A stretch of DNA of 33,531 bases from Nocardia sp. BSTN01 (GCF_015354405.1 NZ_JADKYP010000065.1:1-33531), one strand, 5' to 3'; shown: positions 23,909 through 31,969, numbered from the stretch's first letter. The notes: a model not told the origin generated them from the letters alone. Program-made: numbers and translations.

Positions 23909-24543
23909 CGTTCGGCCTCGGGCTCGGTGGCGGGGTCGAACAGAAAGGACACCCGCTCGAACACCGACTGGCGTTTCGTGTTGTGGAAACTCGCGATCCG
24001 CCAGCGGCCGTCGGTTTCGCGGACCAGCGTGTAGGTCTGGGTCTTGGACAACTCGTGCGGGCGATCACCGTCGTACCGGTCGCCCCGGCTGGTGACGATC
24101 GCGACGTCACCACCGTAGAACCGGGCGCCGAGGAACGAATCGGCCAGTTTGCTGCCCTTCAGGAAACCGCTGAACAGCGCGCGGTGCGCCTCCGTGAGAT
24201 CGCGGCGGCCGCTGTAGTAGGTGCCCACGAAGGTCGTGTAGGTGGCGTTCTCGGTGAAGGCGGTCCCGTAGGCGTCGGCGTCGTTGCGATCCCACGCGGC
24301 CGTCATCTCGCCGATGGTCGAGCACACCGCCCGCAGATCCTCGGCGCTGCCGCCCTCGGCTCGCACACTCGCGCAGTCGGCGACGCCCGTATTGCGCACG
24401 TCGGAGGTCTGATCCAGCCAGACGTATCCGCCGGCCGCGGCGATGCCGAGGCCCAGCACGGTGGCGCCGAGCGCCTTGGCCACGGTGCGGCGGCGGGATT
24501 TCTCCCGTCGGGCGGGTGCGGTGGGCTCGGTGGCGGCGGTCAT
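23905..24543 (-). CDS. Membrane-anchored SnoaL/NTF2-like protein
   Basis: 212 residues. The first 22 are basic and cytoplasmic (ARREKSRRRTVAK), followed by one hydrophobic segment (about 25-45, LGATVLGLGIAAAGGYVWL), so the rest probably faces outward or is a tethered domain. Residues about 60-200 form an NTF2-like domain: CSTIGEMTAAWDRNDADAYG, then FVGTYYSGRRDLTEAHRALF, SGFLKGSKLADSF and TYTLVRETDGRWRIASFHNT. It is a paralogue of the soluble gene at 23047-23481. It is first in the three-gene operon and divergent from a MarR gene, across an AT-rich palindromic gap. The function is unknown. Confidence 0.87.
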   Translation of the reverse strand: MTAATEPTAPARREKSRRRTVAKALGATVLGLGIAAAGGYVWLDQTSDVRNTGVADCASVRAEGGSAEDLRAVCSTIGEMTAAWDRNDADAYGTAFTENATYTTFVGTYYSGRRDLTEAHRALFSGFLKGSKLADSFLGARFYGGDVAIVTSRGDRYDGDRPHELSKTQTYTLVRETDGRWRIASFHNTKRQSVFERVSFLFDPATEPEAER

Positions 24544-24572
24544 GACGGGTCCTCTCGTGATATTCTCTGCTT

Positions 24573-24616
24573 AGAAGATTTTACTTCTTTGAAGAAGTCT
24601 CTTCGTTGAGGAAGAG
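24573..24616. promoter_or_regulatory. AT-rich MarR operator region between divergent genes
   Basis: Three overlapping or adjacent inverted repeats lie in the 94-base gap: AGAAG-N6-CTTCT (24573-24588), ACTTCTTTGAAGAAGT (24583-24598) and CTCTTC-N6-GAAGAG (24599-24616). The region is far richer in A and T than its surroundings. The second fits a typical 16-bp MarR site and would cover both promoters. Confidence 0.65.
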
Positions 24617-24637
24617 ATTACGAGAGAGGTGTGCCCC

Positions 24638-25120
24638 GTGTCAACGACGAGTCGCGAAAACGACCCCAGCCAGGTCTTTCGCCGCTATCTGAGTTCCGTT
24701 GTGCTCCATGCCCAAGCGGGTGCGAAAGCGGTCGGGCTCGGCGCCACCGACCTCTACGCGCTCAACATCCTGGAGTTGAGCGGCGCGATGACGCCGGGCG
24801 AACTCGGCGCCCGCACAGGGCTCACCACCGGGCCCACCACCCGCCTGATCGATCGCCTGGAACAGGGCGGTTACGTACGCCGGGCGCCGGATCCGGCCGA
24901 CCGGCGCAAGGTCATCGTCGAACCGGTGGACCGGCCCGCCGGCCTGGACAGCGCCCTGGCCCCGGCCCGTCGCCGGATCGGCGACATCGTGCGCGGCTAC
25001 ACCCCCGAACAGCGGGAACTGCTGTTCGACTATTTCGCCCGTGCTGCCGATGCGTATCAGCGCGCCGCCGAAGAGATCACCGCCGAGGAGATCACCGAAT
25101 CGGAGGCACCGGGCGAGTGA
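24638..25120 (+). CDS. MarR-family transcriptional regulator
   Basis: About 160 residues. GTG 24638 is preferred because GAGAGG ends eight bases before it; GTG 24629 would add three residues. The winged helix-turn-helix spans about residues 35-100: LYALNILELSGAMTPGELGARTGLTTGPTTRLIDRLEQGGYVRR followed by the wing DPADRRKVIVEP with the conserved Asp-Arg-Arg. The C-terminal helix ends in an acidic tail with an EEIT repeat (AEEITAEEITESE). It is divergent from the NTF2/SDR/NTF2 operon and probably represses both directions from the palindromes between them, releasing on an unknown small ligand. Confidence 0.9.
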   Translation: MSTTSRENDPSQVFRRYLSSVVLHAQAGAKAVGLGATDLYALNILELSGAMTPGELGARTGLTTGPTTRLIDRLEQGGYVRRAPDPADRRKVIVEPVDRPAGLDSALAPARRRIGDIVRGYTPEQRELLFDYFARAADAYQRAAEEITAEEITESEAPGE

Positions 25121-25132
25121 GTCGCCTCCCTG

Positions 25133-26476
25133 TCACTCGGCAGGTAACGGCGAAAGCTTCTCTCGCGCAGCGATATTCGTAGCACGCGGATCGCGACGGA
25201 CGGTACGGATCACCACGGTGACCACCAGCGTGGTCACGATGGCGACGATGGCGGTGGCCAGCGCGATCAATGCCGGCAGGCTGCGCACGAACGGCACGGC
25301 GACGCCCAGTTCGACCGCCAATCCAGCCCAGATGACGGCGGCCGGTGCGGTGCGGTCGGCGGCGATGGCCGACAGCAAGGCTCCCTGCAGTACCGCCAAC
25401 AGCGCGCCGGCCAGCGCGAACAACCACAGCAGATCCTGGATCGGCGCGTAGTCACGGCCCGCGAACAGCGGGGCCAGCGGCGCCAGCACGGCCGCGCCGG
25501 CCACGGCGACCAAGCCGACCGCCGCCAGCACGCCGAGGGCGGACCGCAGCGCACGCACGGAATGCTGCGGTTGCGCCATCCGCGGATACAGCACGACGCC
25601 GACGGCCTGCGGGAGCCAGAACGCGATCTTGGTGGCGATCGCGCCCAGGGCGTAGCGGCTGGCGTCCGCCTCGCCGAGGACGACGCGGGCGACGATCAGA
25701 TCCGCGGACGACAGCGCCATCAGGGCAGCCTGGACCTGGGCCGCGCGCAGGACGGCGGCCACGTCGGCGGCCCGCGCCGCCGCGATCCGCGCGCCGGTGC
25801 TCCGGACCTCGACGGGGGTCTGCGCGACCTCGACGGGGGCCTGCGCGACTTCGGCCGCGCTCGACGGCAACGGCGTCGAGCCGGCGTCCGTCGCCGAGAG
25901 TGCGATCCGGGAGATCCGGTTCGCCGCGGTGGCAGCGACCAGCAGGCCGAGAGCAGCGCACCAGAGCGCAATGGCGGCACCCGCGCCGACGGCCAGCGCG
26001 ATCAGCGCCGGAGCGACCCGGGCGATCGCCGAACCCCCGAGAACGGTTGCGAGCGAACGGAATCGGTTCGTTCCCTGCAGAATTCCCTGCTCGCCGGAGA
26101 GCAACACCAGCACCGGCGCGGCGATCAGCGCCCCGCCCGCGGCGACCGCGCTCACGTGCAGCAGCACCGCGACGGCAGGTACGAGCGCGAGCGCGACGAC
26201 CGCCACGATCATCGCGCAGCGCCGGGTCAGGCCGCGCACCGTCGCCACGGCGGCGCCGCGCACCAACTCCCGCGCGACCACGTTCTGCAGCGCCAACGCC
26301 GGTACCGCGGCCAGCAACTGCACGGCCAGCAGGCTCGCGAAGGCGCTGTAACCGGTCACGCCCAGCCAGCGCCCGGCCAGCAATTGCAGCAGATAACCGG
26401 CGATATTCGCGGTCATGGCCCCAGCGGTCACCAGGGTCATATCCGCGACCACGGGTAGACGGCGCAGGGCAGGCAT
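25133..26476 (-). CDS. MOP-superfamily (Wzx/MurJ-like) polysaccharide flippase
   Basis: 447 residues with about twelve membrane segments spread through the protein. The opening, VTAGAMTANIAGYLLQLLAGRWLGVTGYSAFASL, is the typical first two helices of the polysaccharide exporter branch; ALQNVVARELVRG and GILQGTNRFR are further family-like loops. Between helices six and seven is a loop with a tandem 7-residue repeat (VEVAQAP/VEVAQTP). Such proteins flip lipid-linked sugars across the membrane. It stands alone, convergent with MarR (12-base gap), inside an otherwise envelope-biosynthesis neighbourhood but not found at this place in M. tuberculosis. Its substrate is unknown; a lipid-linked mannan or arabinan precursor is speculative. 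Confidence 0.85.
   Translation of the reverse strand: MPALRRLPVVADMTLVTAGAMTANIAGYLLQLLAGRWLGVTGYSAFASLLAVQLLAAVPALALQNVVARELVRGAAVATVRGLTRRCAMIVAVVALALVPAVAVLLHVSAVAAGGALIAAPVLVLLSGEQGILQGTNRFRSLATVLGGSAIARVAPALIALAVGAGAAIALWCAALGLLVAATAANRISRIALSATDAGSTPLPSSAAEVAQAPVEVAQTPVEVRSTGARIAAARAADVAAVLRAAQVQAALMALSSADLIVARVVLGEADASRYALGAIATKIAFWLPQAVGVVLYPRMAQPQHSVRALRSALGVLAAVGLVAVAGAAVLAPLAPLFAGRDYAPIQDLLWLFALAGALLAVLQGALLSAIAADRTAPAAVIWAGLAVELGVAVPFVRSLPALIALATAIVAIVTTLVVTVVIRTVRRDPRATNIAAREKLSPLPAE
25805..25846 (+). repeat. 21-bp tandem repeat in the flippase gene
   Basis: Two adjacent 21-base units (25805-25825 and 25826-25846) differ at one base. On the coding minus strand they encode a duplicated 7-residue unit in a non-membrane loop of the flippase. 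Confidence 0.8.
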
Positions 26477-26557
26477 CCCGCCATGCTCCCACCTCCGCGC
26501 CGCCCGGCACAGCCGAGGCCCGCCGGTACGCGACCGCGGTGCGGTCGAGAGGGTGTT

Positions 26558-27061
26558 TCAGTCCTCGTCCACCAGCTGGCGCCGCACGTCGAGCAGGTGA
26601 TGGCGGACCTCATGGATGGTGTGGACCGCCACCCAGCGCAGTTCGCGCTCGACGCGATCGGGGTAGTTGTACAAAACCCGCCGGTTCCAGTCGTGGGCGT
26701 CGAGGCGGTCGAGAACATTCGCGAGCAGTCGCGCCGAGACGAGCAGTTCCTGAGCCACGTCGGCGGGACCCTGTTCGGCATAGCCGTCGTGATCGGCACG
26801 TTCGTCCCGGCCCATGGTGACGAGCGCCGGGCGGTCGGTGCGGCGCGCCAGCAGAACACGTTCGCGCTGCACGAGCAGTACATCCCGGACGTGGCAGCCG
26901 TACTCCAACGGCGACCACAGCTCGGGAAGCCGGCGCCGCCGCGCATCGGGGCAGTCGTTCAGCGTGGCGGCCAGTTCGGCGACTCCGGCGAGGATCGTGG
27001 TCGCGGCCCGCGGCGCCTCGTCCGGCCGGTACTGGTAACCGCATTCGGCGCATCGATCCAT
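26558..27061 (-). CDS. DinB-family protein (mycothiol-dependent type fold)
   Basis: 167 residues from ATG 27061; an ATG at 27094 would add 11 residues, but homologues begin with the MDRCAECGYQY motif. After this two-cysteine start comes a four-helix DinB bundle: WSPLEYGCHVRDVLLVQRERVLL (first metal-binding His), NYPDRVERELRWVAVHTIHE and VRHHLLDVRRQL (later His pair). DinB proteins bind a divalent metal through three His; in actinobacteria some are mycothiol-S-transferases or maleylpyruvate isomerases, others are unknown. The N-terminal CxxC looks like a separate small metal or redox site. It is divergent from a SnoaL-like gene. Confidence 0.88.
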   Translation of the reverse strand: MDRCAECGYQYRPDEAPRAATTILAGVAELAATLNDCPDARRRRLPELWSPLEYGCHVRDVLLVQRERVLLARRTDRPALVTMGRDERADHDGYAEQGPADVAQELLVSARLLANVLDRLDAHDWNRRVLYNYPDRVERELRWVAVHTIHEVRHHLLDVRRQLVDED

Positions 27062-27084
27062 CACACAACCCCCGTCTCGCCGCC

Positions 27085-27142
27085 TTGACACCATCTCAGT
27101 GAGACCATACCTTTAGTATCACTGATACGATCTCACTGTGAG
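27085..27142 (+). promoter_or_regulatory. Promoter with three palindromes between DinB and SnoaL-like genes
   Basis: TTGACA (27085-27090), a 17-base spacer and TACCTT (27108-27113) resemble a housekeeping promoter reading toward the SnoaL-like gene. Within and after it lie three perfect palindromes: TCTCAGTGAGA (27094-27104, inside the spacer), GTATC-ACT-GATAC (27116-27128) and CTCACTGTGAG (27132-27142). They probably bind a repressor that is not encoded in this gap. Confidence 0.55.
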
Positions 27143-27150
27143 GGTTTGAT

Positions 27151-27576
27151 ATGTCGATCGAGGCGAACAAGGACGTCATCCGCCGATTCATGAAGGCCGG
27201 CGACGCCCCGACGAGGGATCTACCGGCTGTCTGGGACAGCTTCACGCCGGACTGCACGTTCCCGACCCTCGCCACCCGCACCGGCCGTACCCGGTTCACC
27301 GTGGCGGACTACCGGACATTCCTGCTCGACTATTTCCGCGCGCTCCCCGACGCCACCTTCACCGTGGACGAACTGATCGCCGAGGACGACCGGGTCTGGG
27401 CCCACATCACCATCCGCGGCACCCACTCCGGGGAGCTGCGCGGCGTCCCCGCGACCCACCGGCCGGTGGAGTACACCCAGCTCGGTCTGTACACGATTCG
27501 CGACGGGAAGATCGCGGAAGCGCGGGCGGTGTTCGACGATGTGACGTTGCTGCGCCAGATCGGCGGGCAGGTGTAG
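27151..27576 (+). CDS. SnoaL-like ester cyclase / NTF2-fold protein
   Basis: 141 residues; GAGGG (27139-27143 region) precedes the ATG by about seven bases. The sequence follows the SnoaL pattern: EANKDVIRRFMKAGDA, a helix ending FRALPDATFTVDELIAEDDRVWAHITIRGTHSGELRGVPAT (turn before the pocket strands), and YTQLGLYTIRDGKIAEARAVFDDVTLLRQIG. It belongs to the polyketide-cyclase-like class, distinct from the two SgcJ-like paralogues 3 kb away. Its function is not predictable; SnoaL-like proteins are often small-molecule isomerases. It lies 54 bases before the Rv0226c-type gene but has its own palindromic promoter. Confidence 0.88.
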   Translation: MSIEANKDVIRRFMKAGDAPTRDLPAVWDSFTPDCTFPTLATRTGRTRFTVADYRTFLLDYFRALPDATFTVDELIAEDDRVWAHITIRGTHSGELRGVPATHRPVEYTQLGLYTIRDGKIAEARAVFDDVTLLRQIGGQV

Positions 27577-27616
27577 GGAGCCGGACGGGCGTCCGCGGCC
27601 GGCATTCCGGCCGACG

Positions 27617-27622
27617 TAGGGT
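27617..27622 (+). promoter_or_regulatory. Candidate -10 element of the Rv0226c-like gene
   Basis: TAGGGT fits TANNNT and ends eight bases before the GTG start at 27631; it can also be read as a weak ribosome site, so leaderless translation is only possible here. Confidence 0.3.
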
Positions 27623-27630
27623 GACTCAGC

Positions 27631-29697
27631 GTGACCGGGGCTCGAGAACACGGCGACGACACCAGAAACTCGCAGCTGCGTTCGTTCGGCGCCGCGCCGA
27701 TCTGGGCCCGGATCGTTCCCGTGGCCTACAGCCTCGCGCTCGCCCTGATGGTTGCCGGACCGCTCTTGGGCCCGGGGTATCTGCTGCTGCGCGATGGCGT
27801 GAGCACCCCCCGGTCCTACCCGACCGATGCGGCGCTGGGCTTGGGTGACGCGGCGCCGCGCGCCGTACCGCAGGACGGATTGCTCGCCGCACTGTCGGTG
27901 GTGGTGGACGGGGGGATCGTCGTCAAGACGATTCTGGTGCTGGCGCTCACGGCCGCCGGTTGGGGCGCGGCCCGGCTCGCGCACAGCCTGCTGCGGGTGT
28001 CCCTGGCGCCTCAGCTGGTCGCCGCGACGGTGGCGATCTGGAATCCCTATGTGGCCGAACGCCTTCTGCAGGGACATTGGAGCCTGCTCGCCGGATATGC
28101 GGCGCTGCCCTGGACGGTCGTCCTCGGGCAGCGGTTGCGGTCGGGCGCCGGACGGGCTCATCCGGCGACGCGTACATCGCACGGTGACACGGCGTCTGGG
28201 CCGGACGATGCAGGCAGCACGACGGCGGGGGCCGATGCCGACCGCGGGCCGCGGACAGACACCTTCGAACAGGCGCTCGGCGGCCGGGCGAGGCCGGGGT
28301 GGGTGCGTACCGCCGTGCCGTGGGCGATGCTGGGCGGCGTACTCGCCGCGGCGGGTTTGACGCCGACCGGTTCGCTGCTGGCGGGTCTGCTGGCGATCCT
28401 CACGGTGGGGCGGCGCAATGTCGTCGGCGCGGTGGCGCTGTGGCTGGTGAGCGCCGGTCCGTGGCTGGTGGCTACGGCACTGTCCGGCAGCGGGGCCGAA
28501 CCGTCGGATCCGGCGGGCGTGGCGGCCTTCGCCGCGCGGGCCGAGCCGGGGCTCGGCACTCTGGGGAGCCTGGCCGGACTGGGGGGAATCTGGAACGGCG
28601 AGGCGGTACCCAGCTCTCGGACAACGCTTTTCGCCGTGTTGTCGACTCTCGTTCTGCTGGCGATCGCGCTGTCGGGTGTGCGTGCGGTCGCGGCGCCGGG
28701 CGAACGGTCCACGCGCTATTCACGGCGAATGTTGCTGGCGCTGGCCGCGATCTGCATCCTGCTGCCGGCCCTGGGTGCGACGGGATGGGGTCTCTCGATC
28801 GGCGAATACCTGATCGAGCGCGTCCCGGGCGCCGGATTGCTGCGCGACACCCAGAAGTATGTCGCCCTTGCGATGCCCGCATATGCCCTGTGCGCTGCGG
28901 CGGGATGCCGCGCGCTCACCTCCTTCCGCCGCCGCGAGACACCGGAATTCGCGCGGCAACCTGCGTCGCAGACCGATACGGTTCACACGGACGCGCCCGC
29001 GGAATCGGCCGCGGCGCCGACGTCTCCTAGCGCCGGCAGCGAGGCCTCGCGCAACGACAGCACCGCGCGGCGGTCGAATACCCTTGCTGTACAACCACTT
29101 ATCGCTGCGCTCTTCATCGCCGCCCTGATCCTCACCCTGCCCGACCTGGCCTGGGGAGTGGGTGGCGCGCTGCGACCGGTGCACTACCCGCCGGCCTGGC
29201 AGCGGGTGGCCGCGGTGGTCGACGGCCCCGGCGACGTCGCCGTGTTGCCCGCCGGAATGTTTCGCGTATTCCCTTACAGCGGAAAGGTTCCGGTGCTGGA
29301 CCCCGCACCCCGCATGCTGCGGTCGGACGTCCTGCAGACGGGCGTCCTGCCCGTGCGGGGGCAGGTGGTGGCGGGTGAGGGCGCGCGAGCCCAGCGGGTG
29401 GAGAACCTGCTGCTCCGGGGCGCGGACCCTGCCGACCTCGCCGCCCAGGGCGTCGGCTGGATACTCGTCGAACACCGGACGCCGGGAGCGTTCGGCGATG
29501 CGAGAACCACGCTGAGCCGGCTGCAGCCGGTGTTCTCCGACGCCGATCTGACGCTCTATCGCGTACCGGCCGCACGCGAGGTGGCCCGGGCCACCGCCAC
29601 CGACCGCGCCGTGGCCGTCGCCGCACACCTGCTGTGGGCGGCTCTGCTCCTGACCGGCCTGGCGGCGGCCCTGGCCGACCGGCGACGCGGGCGATGA
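27631..29697 (+). CDS. Large polytopic membrane protein, Rv0226c-like (GT-C-like)
   Basis: 688 residues, longer than Rv0226c (about 576). The first helix (about 27-48) is followed by a loop YLLLRDGVSTPRSYPTD; then helices to about residue 450 with the signature WNPYVAERLLQGHWSLLAGYAALPW, a helix-loop element seen in GT-C membrane glycosyltransferases. A final soluble stretch (about 510-660) contains DVAVLPAGMFRVFPYSG and DPAPRMLRSDVLQTG, and one closing helix lies at about 655-680. Two polar low-complexity inserts (about 170-215 and 435-485) account for the extra size. The Rv0226c function is unknown; the architecture suggests a polyprenyl-phosphate-sugar transferase. It is transcribed toward the convergent GT4 gene, with a 48-base gap. 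Confidence 0.85.
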   Translation: MTGAREHGDDTRNSQLRSFGAAPIWARIVPVAYSLALALMVAGPLLGPGYLLLRDGVSTPRSYPTDAALGLGDAAPRAVPQDGLLAALSVVVDGGIVVKTILVLALTAAGWGAARLAHSLLRVSLAPQLVAATVAIWNPYVAERLLQGHWSLLAGYAALPWTVVLGQRLRSGAGRAHPATRTSHGDTASGPDDAGSTTAGADADRGPRTDTFEQALGGRARPGWVRTAVPWAMLGGVLAAAGLTPTGSLLAGLLAILTVGRRNVVGAVALWLVSAGPWLVATALSGSGAEPSDPAGVAAFAARAEPGLGTLGSLAGLGGIWNGEAVPSSRTTLFAVLSTLVLLAIALSGVRAVAAPGERSTRYSRRMLLALAAICILLPALGATGWGLSIGEYLIERVPGAGLLRDTQKYVALAMPAYALCAAAGCRALTSFRRRETPEFARQPASQTDTVHTDAPAESAAAPTSPSAGSEASRNDSTARRSNTLAVQPLIAALFIAALILTLPDLAWGVGGALRPVHYPPAWQRVAAVVDGPGDVAVLPAGMFRVFPYSGKVPVLDPAPRMLRSDVLQTGVLPVRGQVVAGEGARAQRVENLLLRGADPADLAAQGVGWILVEHRTPGAFGDARTTLSRLQPVFSDADLTLYRVPAAREVARATATDRAVAVAAHLLWAALLLTGLAAALADRRRGR

Positions 29698-29745
29698 AGC
29701 GCACCGATCGACAGCCCGGCCTTATCGGAAATGATCGCTCGCCGA

Positions 29746-31062
29746 TCAGCGAAGAGTCGGAGCTACCCGGTCGTCTCGCAGCGGCGCCGAGGTGGCTCCC
29801 GCCACCGTCGCACGTCCCGTGACCAGCCCCGAGACGAATCGTCCCCGAGCGGCGGCGGCCAGGACTTCGCTCACGCCGTTGCCCGTCTGCTCCCAGGAGA
29901 ACTCGCGAGCACGCGCACGCGCCTTCTCCCCCATCACCGTTCGCCCCTCGGGGTCGGCGAGAAGTTCACCCACGATGTCGGTCAGTTGCGTGGAGTCGTC
30001 CACCAGCACCCCGGTCACACCGTCGACGATCGAATCGGTGAGGCCCCGGGAACTGCGGTAGCCGATGGTCGGGACGCCGTGCTGCGCCGCCTCGATCACC
30101 GCCAGACCCCACCCTTCCTTGCGGGAGGGCAGCACCTGAACCCAAGCGCGGGACAGCAATTCGTGTTTGCGCGCTTCGTCGACGTAACCGTGGAAATCGA
30201 CCGCGTCGGCGATGCCCGAGCTGTGCGCACGCTTCTTCAGGTTGTCGGCCCACCAGCCGTCGCCGATCACGTCCAGGCGCAGGCCGGGGAGCCGGTCGCG
30301 CAGACCCGCGACCACGTCCAACGCGTCCTCGATCTGCTTGTGCGGCACCAACCTCGACAGCACCACGATGCTCGGATACGGCGTACGGGTCGTCGCCGCG
30401 CCGGTCGGGGACTGCGCGGGCACGGGCTCGGCGCCGTTGCGCACCACCGCGATTCGCGTCGCGTCCACCCCGAGCGAGGCGAGTTCCTCCGCGGAGGGCA
30501 GCGATACCGTCAGATACTGATCGCGCCGATGGACCCGCGGCGACAGTCGCGATTCGATCCACCAGCCGATCCGGCCGACCACCCGGCCCGCCACCGGCCA
30601 CTGCTCACGGTGTCCGTGATGCACCAGGACCACCGAGGGCGCGCCGGAGACCGTCCGGGCGAAGAACGGAATGCCGTTCTGGGTGTCGATCACCGCATCC
30701 GGCCGCAACCCGCGCAGCGGGCCGAAACCCAGCCGCCCGGCCGCGATGGCGGCCAGCGCTCGCGGATAGACCGTGAAGCGCCCGCCCGCGCGGCTCACCT
30801 CGATGCCGTCGACGCGCTCCCGGCGGGGCGCACCCGGATAATGCGCGGTCCGCAGCGTCACCTTCACCCCGCGCGCCGCCAACTGCGCACCCACCTGCTC
30901 CAGGTACCGCTCGCTCCCCCCGCCCTGGGGATGGCCGGTGTCGCGCCAGCACAGCAGCAGGACTTCGCGGACGTCCGCATCCGGCCGCATCTCGTTCTCG
31001 CCGTTGCCGGGCCCACGCAGCCGCGCCAGGGCAGCGCGCTCGCGGGGTCCGGTTTCGGGCAC
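29746..31062 (-). CDS. Glycosyltransferase family 4, Rv0225-like
   Basis: 438 residues; GTG 31062 has GGAGA about eight bases upstream. The N-terminal Rossmann half contains WRDTGHPQGGGSERYLEQVG (acceptor-side Gly loop) and VLVHHGHREQWP; the C-terminal half has IVVLSRLVPHKQIEDAL, VIGDGWW and the GT4 E-x7-E-like site PSRKEGWGLAVIEAAQHG (donor binding). It is a retaining cytoplasmic transferase using a nucleotide sugar. Position and orientation match M. tuberculosis Rv0225, next to mtrP and the Rv0226c-type gene, so its product probably enters the envelope glycolipid pathway; donor and acceptor are unknown. It is divergent from mtrP, with a 101-base gap. Confidence 0.9.
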   Translation of the reverse strand: MPETGPRERAALARLRGPGNGENEMRPDADVREVLLLCWRDTGHPQGGGSERYLEQVGAQLAARGVKVTLRTAHYPGAPRRERVDGIEVSRAGGRFTVYPRALAAIAAGRLGFGPLRGLRPDAVIDTQNGIPFFARTVSGAPSVVLVHHGHREQWPVAGRVVGRIGWWIESRLSPRVHRRDQYLTVSLPSAEELASLGVDATRIAVVRNGAEPVPAQSPTGAATTRTPYPSIVVLSRLVPHKQIEDALDVVAGLRDRLPGLRLDVIGDGWWADNLKKRAHSSGIADAVDFHGYVDEARKHELLSRAWVQVLPSRKEGWGLAVIEAAQHGVPTIGYRSSRGLTDSIVDGVTGVLVDDSTQLTDIVGELLADPEGRTVMGEKARARAREFSWEQTGNGVSEVLAAAARGRFVSGLVTGRATVAGATSAPLRDDRVAPTLR

Positions 31063-31148
31063 GGCAGTTCTCCAGATCGTTCACGTCGGACGACAGTGGG
31101 CTCCACCATAGCGGCCGACGGCCGTTCCGGGTCGCTGCGGTGGCCGCA

Positions 31149-31154
31149 TAGACT
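31149..31154 (+). promoter_or_regulatory. Candidate -10 element of mtrP (leaderless)
   Basis: TAGACT fits TANNNT and ends nine bases before the mtrP ATG, with no Shine-Dalgarno sequence present. Confidence 0.4.
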
Positions 31155-31163
31155 GGCGCGGCC

Positions 31164-31952
31164 ATGCTTCGATCCGACGCAACCGGACCGCGTCCCCGCT
31201 TCGCGCGCCGGGCCACCCTTCGCCGTTCCCTGCGCCTGCTGGGCAGTTTCCGCTTCGAACAAACCGACCCGGCCCGGTTCTACGGCGGTATCGCCACCGA
31301 CACCGCCGACCTCGTAGCCGATTTCTATCGGGATCTGACCGGACGGGACCTCCGCGGCACCGTGGTCGTCGACGTGGGCGGGGGCCCGGGATACTTCGCG
31401 GACGAATTCGCGGCGGCGGGCGCGCGCTACCTGCCGATCGAACCCGATCCCACCGAGATGCACGCCGCCGGGCTCACCGTCGCCGGCGCGGTGCGCGGGT
31501 CCGGCATGGCGCTGCCGATCCGCGACGACGCCGTCGACATCTGCCTGTCGTCGAATGTCGCCGAACATGTGCCGCAGCCGTGGGTGATGGCCGACGAGAT
31601 GCTGCGCATCACCAAACCGGGCGGCCTGATGGTGCTGTCCTACACGGTGTGGCTCGGACCGTTCGGTGGGCACGAAACGGGACCGTGGCACTACCTCGGC
31701 GGCGAATACGCTGCCCGCCGCTACGCCCGGCGCACCGGAAAGCAGCCCAAGAACCGCTTCGGCCGCTCGCTGTTCGCCGTCACCGCCGCCGACGGGCTGC
31801 GATGGGCGCGCGAAACCGGAGGCCGGGCCCAGATCCTCGCCACCTTCCCCCGCTACCACCCGCGCTGGGCGTGGTGGGTGACGCGCCTACCGGGCGTGCG
31901 GGAACTCCTGGTCAGCAATCTGGTCGTCGTCGCGGCCAAACCCGTCCACTGA
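31164..31952 (+). CDS. mtrP: Class I SAM-dependent methyltransferase, MtrP/Rv0224c-like
   Basis: 262 residues. A basic N terminus (RPRFARRATLRRSLRLLGSF) precedes the methyltransferase fold: motif I VVVDVGGGPGYFADEF near residue 71, the acidic ribose-binding end of strand 2 in YLPIEPDP, and DICLSSNVAEHVPQPWVMADEMLRI. From memory, the C. glutamicum orthologue MtrP (NCgl2764) is required for efficient transport of trehalose mycolates, and Rv0224c is essential; the methylated substrate is not known. Synteny with the GT4 and Rv0226c-type genes supports orthology. The gene ends 17 bases from a convergent hypothetical. It is probably leaderless. Confidence 0.9.
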   Translation: MLRSDATGPRPRFARRATLRRSLRLLGSFRFEQTDPARFYGGIATDTADLVADFYRDLTGRDLRGTVVVDVGGGPGYFADEFAAAGARYLPIEPDPTEMHAAGLTVAGAVRGSGMALPIRDDAVDICLSSNVAEHVPQPWVMADEMLRITKPGGLMVLSYTVWLGPFGGHETGPWHYLGGEYAARRYARRTGKQPKNRFGRSLFAVTAADGLRWARETGGRAQILATFPRYHPRWAWWVTRLPGVRELLVSNLVVVAAKPVH

Positions 31953-31969
31953 CGCCGCATCCGGGGGAT

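Noticed and set aside
25345-26820. Long plus-strand open frame opposite the flippase and DinB genes
   Set aside because: The product is Arg/Pro/Ala low-complexity typical of antisense frames and spans two recognisable genes on the other strand.
27151-27576. Third member of the SgcJ-like pair at 23047-24543
   Set aside because: It shares the NTF2 fold but lacks the AH-ALF and LKG patterns of the pair and follows the SnoaL ester-cyclase pattern, so it is not a recent paralogue.
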